Shown here in pieces: positions 7,763 through 13,061 of a DNA stretch of 13,061 bases. The translations under genes and the position numbers were made by a program. Every line of letters starts with the position of its first letter. Position 1 is the first letter of the stretch. Below the pieces are notes generated by a model. It saw nothing but the letters and a program-made list of their open reading frames with translations, did no database searches and was not told the DNA's origin. Location: contig JBBDIM010000182.1 of the NCBI GenBank assembly GCA_040880405.1, positions 1 to 13,061 of the forward strand. The letters run 5' to 3'. Origin of the DNA: JBBDIM01 sp040880405 (GTDB taxonomy: Bacteria; Planctomycetota; Planctomycetia; Pirellulales; Pirellulaceae).

Positions 7763-8602
7763 TTACGCCAAAATCGTTTCGCGGCGGCGGTTGGGTGGCA
7801 TCGGTGGATCATGCCGGACCGGCGGGGCGAAATCGCGGACCAGGCTGTCGTGATCTAAGTCGGCGATCGATGCCACAATCCGGTCCGGCATGAACGCATA
7901 CCGCGCCAAGTCGGAAGTTTGCGTGCCGCCGCTGAGCACCAGGATCGTCTTGTACCCCATCTGCACGCCACCCAGGATATCGGTATCCATGGTGTCGCCG
8001 ATCACGATGGTTTGATCGCTCGAAAGGTTGAGCTCCTTCCGCGCCGCCCGCAGCATCACCGGGCTCGGCTTGCCGACACTGAAGGCCTTGATGCCGCTGG
8101 CCGATTCCAGCATGGCGACAATCGCCCCACAGCCAGGCCGGGTGCCGGTTTGGGTGGGGCAGTTGGGGTCCATGTTGGTGGCGACCAGCTTAGCCCCACT
8201 CAAAATCATGCCGAGGGCAGCTTCAGCCATCTCGAAGTTCATCGAGCGGCCTTCCCCCACCACCACATAGTCCGGGTCTTTATCGACGATCGAATAGCCG
8301 TTGCTGTGCAGGGCGGTCATCAGGCCGCCATCTCCGATCACAAACGCGGTGCCGCGTGGTTTTTGGCTGGCCAGGAACCGGGCGGTCGCCATGGCGCAGG
8401 TGTAGATGTGGTGTTCCTCGACATCAATCCCCAACCGCTGGAGCTTCGTGACCACGTCACGACAGGTCCGCTGGCTGTTGTTGGTGAGAAACAAAAAGGG
8501 AATGTCCCGCTCACGCAGGTTGGCGATAAACCGTTCCGCCCCGGGAATCAACTGCGCGCCGCGATAGATGACCCCGTCCATGTCGATCAAGTAACCGTGC
8601 AT
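7763..8602 (-). CDS. HAD-IIA family hydrolase (NagD-like phosphatase)
   Basis: Cytoplasmic haloacid-dehalogenase phosphatase of 279 aa, subclass IIA, the group of NagD, PNPase-like and phosphoglycolate phosphatases. Motif I is DMDG with nucleophile Asp7 and acid/base Asp9; motif II is LTNNS with Ser43; motif III Lys178 is in GKPSP; motif IV is GDTMDTD with Asp203 and Asp208. The C2 cap signature ATNMDPNCPT...PGCGAI spans 141-161. ATG 8602 has GAGG 6 nt upstream, so it is preferred over GTG 8629. The usual substrate is a small sugar phosphate or nucleotide, but the sequence does not say which. The last 20 residues (PPVRHDPPMPPNRRRE) are a basic, proline-rich tail. Confidence 0.93.
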   Translation of the reverse strand: MHGYLIDMDGVIYRGAQLIPGAERFIANLRERDIPFLFLTNNSQRTCRDVVTKLQRLGIDVEEHHIYTCAMATARFLASQKPRGTAFVIGDGGLMTALHSNGYSIVDKDPDYVVVGEGRSMNFEMAEAALGMILSGAKLVATNMDPNCPTQTGTRPGCGAIVAMLESASGIKAFSVGKPSPVMLRAARKELNLSSDQTIVIGDTMDTDILGGVQMGYKTILVLSGGTQTSDLARYAFMPDRIVASIADLDHDSLVRDFAPPVRHDPPMPPNRRRETILA

Positions 8603-9030
8603 ACTCGTCCTCAAACTTTTCTGTTCCACGTGTTGGATGTTGGAAACGCGATGATGGGGACCTGCGGAAAGCCTCTTCTCCGCCGGCCCGTGCCATGAGG
8701 GAAATGCGAGTGGCGAGCCAAATTGAGGTTACCGGAAGCGCAATTTGAGATCAGTTGCGCCGGACCTAGGGGTTAGGGAACCAGCGGGTTCCCTGAATCC
8801 GAGGTGAAGGGAAGGTGATTTCCCCTTGACGGGGATAAAAGATTTATGAAGCGGGGAGATTTTCCCGTTAAGCACCAGCCAGGCCGCCCCGAATGCGCGA
8901 TTTCCAGGCACTGCGGCCCCGAGCACATGGGTGGGCTTTAAGCAGTGAGCAATCTGAGACCGCCCCGTTTAGGGAAGGGAGAAGGCGGAAGGAGGAAGGA
9001 TAAATGTAGCGACGCTCGCGCGAATCTTTA
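8603..9030. other. Non-coding gap upstream of the HAD gene with two small hairpins
   Basis: No gene is supported. One hairpin has stem GCGCAA/TTGCGC extended by CCGG/CGG (8732-8763). A second is AGGGAACC/GGTTCCCT with a 4-nt loop (8775-8794), followed by CTGAA as in the hairpin at 5151-5167. A looser pairing CTTGACGGG/CCCGTTAAG spans about 8825-8874. No convincing promoter was found. Reading frames here lack codon bias or recognisable protein features. Confidence 0.4.
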
Positions 9031-9171
9031 CGTAGCCACGCTCGCGTAGAGCGTGGGAGAAGTGCGAGCACGGCCTGCCCTGCTAGCGAAGCGGGTAAGC
9101 AACTCCCCCACGCTTTTGGCAAGCGTGGCTACGACGCGCATCGCGGGGTTGCGAAGCGTGTCGCGTGGCTA
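9031..9171. repeat. GTAGCCACGC palindromic repeat abutting the adk stop codon
   Basis: CGTAGCCACGCT...AGCGTGGGAG (9031-9059) is inverted at 9103-9133 (CTCCCCCACGCT...AGCGTGGCTACG). Between them, GCGAAGCGGGTAAGCAACTCC resembles 626-648, and 9086-9133 as a whole resembles 626-673. A further GCGTGGCTA at 9163-9171 supplies the TAG stop codon of adk (9169-9171, read on the minus strand). Confidence 0.7.
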
Positions 9172-9804
9172 CACGATATCCAACCGCTTGCGGATCTCGA
9201 ACTGGACCGCTTCCACGTCTTGGGTGCCGTCGACTTCGATGACTAGTTCCTTGCGGCGGAAGATTTCCAATACCGGCTTGGTTTTTTCGTGGTATTCAGC
9301 CAGGCGGTTGGCAAGCACCTCAGCCGTATCGTCCAAACGCTGGACTAGTTTGCCGCCGCAGATATCGCAGCGGCCTTCGATCTTCGGGCGGTGGTCGATC
9401 ACGTTGAAGTCGACCCCGCAGTCCTCGCACAACCGCCGCGCGAGCACGCGTTTTTTGATCACGGCGTCCGGCACGATGATGTGGATCACCGCGTCGATGT
9501 CGTAGCTTTCCAGGAAGAAGGCGGCTTGGGCGGCGTTGCGGGGAAAGCCATCCAGGATGAACCCGTAGTTCCAGTCATGTTCGAGCAGTCGCCGCTGGAC
9601 AATTTCCTCGACAATCTCGTCGTCGACTAACCGACCGGCGTTGATAATTCGCTTGATCCGCGCGGCCAGTTTCGTGTGGTTCTTGATATTCCAGCGCAGG
9701 ATATCCCCGACCCCGATATGGACCAGATCCAAGTGCTGTTCCAGCAACTTGGCCTGGGTCCCTTTACCGGAGCCCTGCACGCCCATGAGAACATATTTAT
9801 GCAT
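9169..9804 (-). CDS. adk: Adenylate kinase / nucleoside monophosphate kinase, zinc-type LID
   Basis: Catalyses AMP + ATP to 2 ADP in the cytoplasm. The 211 aa fit the long adenylate kinases (about 210-220). The P-loop GVQGSGKGT is at 8-16 with Lys14, the AMP-site region VGDILR at 32-37, DGFPR at 85-89, and the ARR of the LID at 122-124. Four cysteines, 126, 129, 146 and 149 in CEDC and CDIC, form the zinc-binding LID found in many Gram-positive and other lineages. The P-loop has VQ in place of the usual PP. ATG 9804 has GGGGAG upstream. Its stop codon falls inside a dispersed repeat, so the extreme C terminus (RLDIV) may have been altered by insertion. A paralogue specialised for another NMP cannot be excluded. 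Confidence 0.93.
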   Translation of the reverse strand: MHKYVLMGVQGSGKGTQAKLLEQHLDLVHIGVGDILRWNIKNHTKLAARIKRIINAGRLVDDEIVEEIVQRRLLEHDWNYGFILDGFPRNAAQAAFFLESYDIDAVIHIIVPDAVIKKRVLARRLCEDCGVDFNVIDHRPKIEGRCDICGGKLVQRLDDTAEVLANRLAEYHEKTKPVLEIFRRKELVIEVDGTQDVEAVQFEIRKRLDIV

Positions 9805-9998
9805 GAGGGAACTCCCCTTCTCAAATTCAATCGCCGGATCGCCGCGGCACCGGTCTATGCCAAACGAGAGATTTTAATTGCGGGGCGCGGTCTGGCGAAA
9901 CTGGCAAACCCCGAAATCCTGGGCACATTCCCAAAAAATCGGAGAGTCTTCCCGCGGAACTTCCGATTCGGCGAAGAACACCGGCACCGGTGGCGCAT

Positions 9999-10038
9999 AA
10001 AAAAAGGCCTCCATACGACCAGCGTATGGCGACCTTTT
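9999..10038 (-). terminator. Intrinsic terminator, minus strand (bidirectional potential)
   Basis: Perfect 7-bp stem CCATACG/CGTATGG (10011-10017 with 10023-10029), with outer A-rich/T-rich pairing AAAAGG/CCTTTT (10002-10007 with 10033-10038). On the minus strand the stem is followed by seven T (9999-10005). It would end the MOSC transcript, but lies about 325 nt past that gene's stop. It also separates MOSC from adk. Confidence 0.8.
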
Positions 10039-10362
10039 GTAGTAAACCTTCGGCCAAAATGCGACGAGTGGAGTCGCTGCGAGAAGAGCGCGATTCTAGC
10101 GTGCACTTGCACTAGCCGTTTGTGAATCGGGCCCACGCAATAAATTGGTCCCTCTGCCGGAAAGTTCAGCCGAAGGTTTGTTTCGTCTGTCTCTTATTTT
10201 AACTCGATGTCGTCACTTTGGTAGTTCGACACCGAATTTTCTCATCGGCAAACGGGGCCGACAAGGTTGAGTCGTTTTCGGCCCACATTGTTTACCGCGA
10301 GGCTTTCGGAGAAAAGAGGCATCCGGCGGAATTCCCGCGATATTCGCGAGAACTTCGCTCAA
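10039..10362. other. Gap between the MOSC stop and its terminator; no gene seen
   Basis: A 324-bp stretch with no convincing open frame. A 7-bp stem GGGCCGA/TCGGCCC with a 16-nt loop lies at 10255-10284. A minus-strand TAAAAT-like box near 10200 is the only promoter-like element, and it has no good -35 partner. The stretch is either a long 3' UTR or could host a small RNA ending at the terminator. The 9839-9998 part, between adk and the terminator, is equally empty apart from the adk ribosome-binding site. Confidence 0.35.
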
Positions 10363-11088
10363 TTACTCCGTTTCAGACGAAGATTGATCGCTAGCAGCCC
10401 GCTGGGTTCGTTTCCGAAATTCGGTTTGCCACGTCTCGGACAGCTCGCGACAATCGGCTAGGAACCGCGCCGCCTCCAGGTTTTTCTTCTCGAAGTGAAA
10501 TATCCGGTTGAGTCGCTGGATCGACCAATCGGGGTGGGGTCGATCGACGAGAATCAGCTCGTCCCCCTGAACCACCTCCCCCTCGTCCAGGACACGGAGG
10601 TACCAGCCCATTCGGCCGGTTTGGATGGCCCACACGGTCAACTGCGGCAGGTTCCACCGCCGCGCTAGTTTCCAGCAGGGCCGCCGCGGTTGCGAGACCT
10701 GCACGGTGGCCGAACCGACGTGGTAGATATCTCCTACGCAGACCAATTCCTCCGACATCTTCTTGATCGTCAGATTTTCGCCAAAGGCACCTGGACCGAA
10801 CTGCTGTCGGTCGATCATCGACTGGGCCTCTGGCCGCCCTTTGAGCTCCTCTTTCCAGCGGCGGTAATGAGCGGAGCTATAGCAAAGGACCGCCTTGTCG
10901 CGGCCGCCATGGACTTTGAGGTCGGCCTGGCCATCCCCTTCCAGCCCCAGGTAACGCAGCGCGACCCTCTGAGCTACCGGGTGTTTATAAAACGCCGTGG
11001 TCCACGCCTTGTGCGCACGACCTCCATGAGTCTCCTCCGGAAGTTCCCGAGGCAGCCCGACCGCGATTTGTAAAATGGTTCCGCGCAC
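10363..11088 (-). CDS. MOSC domain-containing protein (YiiM-like)
   Basis: A 241-aa cytoplasmic protein with an N-terminal beta-barrel MOSC domain, the fold of the molybdenum cofactor sulfurase C terminus, and a C-terminal 3-alpha domain (about 188-224, from SIQRLNRIF to ELSETWQTEF). Diagnostic pieces are the HGGRDKAVLCYS segment (60-71), GAFGENL (100-106), and QPRRPCWKLARRW (133-145), which contains the conserved MOSC Cys at 138. E. coli YiiM has the same arrangement and is linked to Moco-dependent reduction of N-hydroxylated compounds; the substrate here is not predictable. GTG 11088 gives the normal family N terminus (RGTILQIAVGLPREL). The longer frame to TTG 11169 adds 27 residues without similarity. 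It lies 93 bp downstream of DUF6807 on the same strand, with no terminator seen between them. Confidence 0.9.
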   Translation of the reverse strand: MRGTILQIAVGLPRELPEETHGGRAHKAWTTAFYKHPVAQRVALRYLGLEGDGQADLKVHGGRDKAVLCYSSAHYRRWKEELKGRPEAQSMIDRQQFGPGAFGENLTIKKMSEELVCVGDIYHVGSATVQVSQPRRPCWKLARRWNLPQLTVWAIQTGRMGWYLRVLDEGEVVQGDELILVDRPHPDWSIQRLNRIFHFEKKNLEAARFLADCRELSETWQTEFRKRTQRAASDQSSSETE

Positions 11089-11181
11089 CTGCCAAACACC
11101 CTTTGGAGAATTCACGTTGTGGCGATGGGGGGGACCTCTGGCCGAGCTCCCTCGCCGCCGCGCTGTCAAATTAGCCCGAGC

Positions 11182-12177
11182 TTAAGGTGCCTCTTCTGCT
11201 TGCTTCTGTTCGGTTTGAATGCCTGAAAAATCTTCCCACAGTCGCTCGGTTGTCTCTTGGTCGATCATCCCGCGATGGGCCACGAAACGGTATTTGGAAG
11301 TGTACGGCTGGCCCGGCCTGATTGCGAACGAGCCTTTCACCTGCGGCGTGAAACTGAAGTAAGGCTTATCCGGATGGAGCCGCACCGGTTGCGGGAAGCG
11401 GAAGTTCTCCGGATGGCCCATCACGGTGATCCCGCTCACCTCCCCTTCTAGCTTGCCATGCACGTCGACCCACCGTGGTGTTGTGTGGTTGCCATCGACC
11501 TTGGTTTTGCTGTCACTAGTCAGGAAGTCCCCCTGCCCCTTGGTCGCCCAGGCCCGAGCACCCCGAATCCCCAGGCCACCATAATGATACTCCAGGATCG
11601 TCAGCGGAGAATCGCTCGCACACCGCTGGACACTCGTGAGATCGAAGACGAAGGCATCCTCGTCGCGGTGAGCCACCACGTTCCACCGTTCGATCAGCAC
11701 ATCCTTCGGATTCTCCGGATCGGTGATATCGACATGGGCCAGCTCCACTTCCAGCCCGGCGAGGTCTTCCTCCACGAACTGCGAGACCATCCGGCGGTGT
11801 TCCACTTTCCCTTGCTGGAGGGCACTGTTCCAGAAGTCGATCTTCCGCCCCTCGAACTGGGTCTTGGTCCAGGGAAACATCAAGGCATGCTGGTGCATGT
11901 GGTCGGGCGGGAAATCATCGGTCAGCACCCGGCCCGCCGGATCCCAAATCGGATGGATAAACCCACTCCGGCCAAACCACGGTTTCGATGCATCCGGCGA
12001 AGGGACCAGCGCGATGTTGTACCTCAAAATCGGCCGCTCCCCTTGATACAGGGTAATCCGCTCCGGTGTTTCCTCCCACCGCAGCGGCTCCGCCGCTTCA
12101 AACCGCGCAGCGGGAGAAGCGGCCCCCCAGGCAATTAGGGTGAGGCCGAGCGCGACAAGTCGAATCGGAGAGATCAT
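11182..12177 (-). CDS. Secreted DUF6807 ('PmoA-like') family protein
   Basis: An exported protein of 331 aa from ATG 12177. It has a signal peptide (MISPIRLVALGLTLIAWGAAS, cleavage probably near residue 29). Family features include SGFIHPIWDP (71-80), the histidine cluster PDHMHQHALMFPW (91-103), LEYHYGGLGIRGA (195-207), and MGHPENFRFPQP (253-264). The family is often mislabelled 'methane oxygenase PmoA', but it is unrelated to particulate methane monooxygenase. It occurs with sugar and polysaccharide catabolism genes in Planctomycetes and Bacteroidetes, and its activity is not established. The conserved His residues suggest a metal or sugar site. Neither ATG 12177 nor ATG 12210 has a clear ribosome-binding site; 12177 is chosen because it places the signal peptide at the N terminus. 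Confidence 0.88.
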   Translation of the reverse strand: MISPIRLVALGLTLIAWGAASPAARFEAAEPLRWEETPERITLYQGERPILRYNIALVPSPDASKPWFGRSGFIHPIWDPAGRVLTDDFPPDHMHQHALMFPWTKTQFEGRKIDFWNSALQQGKVEHRRMVSQFVEEDLAGLEVELAHVDITDPENPKDVLIERWNVVAHRDEDAFVFDLTSVQRCASDSPLTILEYHYGGLGIRGARAWATKGQGDFLTSDSKTKVDGNHTTPRWVDVHGKLEGEVSGITVMGHPENFRFPQPVRLHPDKPYFSFTPQVKGSFAIRPGQPYTSKYRFVAHRGMIDQETTERLWEDFSGIQTEQKQAEEAP

Positions 12178-12286
12178 GGGGCACAAAGGAGGGAGGAGAA
12201 TCGTTCGCATGGAGATGAGCAGTATAAGCGGTTATCGTTAACACACTTGCCAACGTCAAGCATTCCGCGGGAAAAGATTTCATTGA

Positions 12287-12452
12287 AAATAAAAGCGGAA
12301 CGGGCGCGAGCCCTCCGGTCGTTTGGCGGGAGATTACTCCAACGGCAACGCCGTCTCGTGGAAGTGCGAGACGGCGTTTGGACTTCTCGGAAAAGGCAAA
12401 ATCATCTCGCACTTCTCATGCCCACGTTGGAGGGCGTGGGCATGGCACCCGG
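12287..12452 (+). repeat. Modular interspersed repeat, copy 3
   Basis: Order on the plus strand: AAATAAAAGCGGAACG, GGCGCGAGCCCTCCGGT, then a hairpin-containing middle block at about 12338-12381 (GGCAACGCCGTCTC with GAGACGGCGTTTGG), and a right-end stem CATGCCCACG/CGTGGGCATG (12417-12426 with 12435-12444), then GCACCC. It ends 2 bp from the stop codon of the FAD oxidoreductase, so the right-end stem could act in 3' end formation. The middle block runs in the same relative orientation as in copy 1. The remaining 12178-12286 shows no gene. Confidence 0.75.
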
Positions 12453-12453
12453 T

Positions 12454-13061
12454 TTAATCCTCCACCGGCACAAACACCACCGCGTTGGCCACGACGTAAC
12501 CGTTGGCACCGGCGTTGCTGAGGGTCACGCTGACTTCACCCTCTAGGTCGAATTTGCCGAGCGAGATGAAGATTTTGTCCACGTTGGGCGTCTTCTTCTG
12601 GTCGATCGTCGTCTCGTGAACCACCTTATTGCCTGACTTGATGACCACCGGCACATTCGTGGCTCGGTTGGGGTTGGGTGGGTAGGAGAGCCGCACCTCA
12701 TATTTGCCGGGTGCCAGCTTCGCGGGAAACTCGATCGACTTTTGGCCCTGGCCACTGTTCTCGTCATGCACATAGCCGCTGCCGACGAAACCGCCAACCG
12801 AATCACTCATAAGCCAAGTCCCGGTCTTCTTGGCGTCGACTAGGTCGACCACCGTCCCCTTGATCGACTTTGGGTCCAGCCCCTTGGCCTGCCGGTTCGT
12901 CCGCGGCAGGTCGAGGACCTGCTTGTCGGCCAGCAAGCGCGATTCCAGTTTGGAATACTCGACATCTTGCACGGCGATCTCTTCGTCGATCGCCATCGCG
13001 GCCGCGGTGGCCGCCGATTGCCCCAAAATCATGAACACCGGCTCCATCCGGATCGAACCAT
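12454..13061 (-). CDS. FAD-dependent oxidoreductase, C-terminal part (5' end outside window)
   Basis: Only the last 202 codons are visible; the frame is open to the window edge. GSIRMEPVFMILGQSAATAA is the end of the FAD-dependent oxidoreductase domain of planctomycete-type proteins, where the conserved MEPVFM-LGQSA-TAAA block closes the Rossmann region. After a linker (EYSKLESRLLADKQVL), residues about 85-200 form a golvesin/xanthan-lyase-type C-terminal beta-sandwich: VGGFVGSGYVHDENSGQG, LAPGKYEVRLSYPPNPNRA, NGYVVANAVVFVPVED. Such proteins are exported and often annotated 'xanthan lyase', although the catalytic part is an oxidoreductase; substrates are probably sugars or polysaccharide-derived. 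The ATG at 13047 is internal, not the start. The gene is upstream of, and co-directional with, DUF6807, separated by a repeat. Confidence 0.85.
   Translation of the reverse strand, partial: GSIRMEPVFMILGQSAATAAAMAIDEEIAVQDVEYSKLESRLLADKQVLDLPRTNRQAKGLDPKSIKGTVVDLVDAKKTGTWLMSDSVGGFVGSGYVHDENSGQGQKSIEFPAKLAPGKYEVRLSYPPNPNRATNVPVVIKSGNKVVHETTIDQKKTPNVDKIFISLGKFDLEGEVSVTLSNAGANGYVVANAVVFVPVED

Noticed and set aside
7919..8698. A 259-codon plus-strand frame opposite the HAD gene
   Set aside because: Antisense shadow; the minus-strand frame has all four HAD motifs and a good ribosome-binding site.
9841..10125. Open frames on both strands in the adk upstream gap
   Set aside because: Both overlap the intrinsic terminator hairpin and lack ribosome-binding sites or domain features.
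11182..12177. Methane monooxygenase subunit PmoA
   Set aside because: The product is a soluble secreted protein with one N-terminal signal segment; true PmoA is a multi-pass membrane protein. The 'PmoA' label is a known misnomer for this family.

Overview
This high-GC bacterial window looks like a planctomycete (Pirellulales-type) chromosome. The case rests on a long secreted DUF11-repeat protein behind a Pro/Ser/Glu-rich linker, a DUF6807 ('PmoA-like') secreted protein, the tail of an FAD-dependent oxidoreductase with a golvesin-like C-terminal domain, wide intergenic gaps, and many palindromic interspersed repeats. No tRNA, rRNA, CRISPR array, phage gene or transposase gene was recognised. 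Taxonomy is inferred from gene content, not from a marker gene.

Layout. 1-648: two 312-bp tandem copies (about 96.5% identical) of a MITE/REPIN-like palindromic element plus a 24-bp start of a third. 649-923: leader region with a hairpin and a possible 12-codon upstream ORF. 924-3461 (+): exported DUF11 protein, the only plus-strand gene. 3466-3632: a palindrome that fills the convergent junction. 3642-5066 (-): class II fumarase fumC. 5067-5836: no gene, but a palindrome in the fumC leader and two copies (inverted to each other) of a modular repeat around a further inverted pair. 5837-6730 (-): SDR oxidoreductase. 6848-7336 (-): DUF892/YciF ferritin-like protein. 7763-8602 (-): HAD-IIA phosphatase. 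9169-9804 (-): adenylate kinase. 10363-11088 (-): MOSC protein. 11182-12177 (-): secreted DUF6807 protein. 12287-12452: third copy of the modular repeat. 12454-13061 (-): C-terminal part of an FAD-dependent oxidoreductase, continuing beyond the window.

How the genes fit together. Most are single housekeeping or stress genes separated by hairpin-rich spacers, not a tight operon. The DUF892 and SDR genes are adjacent on the same strand and are probably a stress-response pair, although a terminator-like hairpin lies between them. The FAD oxidoreductase and DUF6807 genes are co-directional and both types are expanded in planctomycetes, so a shared role in sugar or polysaccharide metabolism is plausible but unproven. 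Fumarase serves the TCA cycle and adenylate kinase the adenylate pool.

I did not find a new multi-gene system. The most unusual content is the non-coding repeats: the 312-bp tandem element with four alternating copies of one 18-bp motif per unit, and a modular repeat family in which one copy has its middle block inverted relative to the other two.
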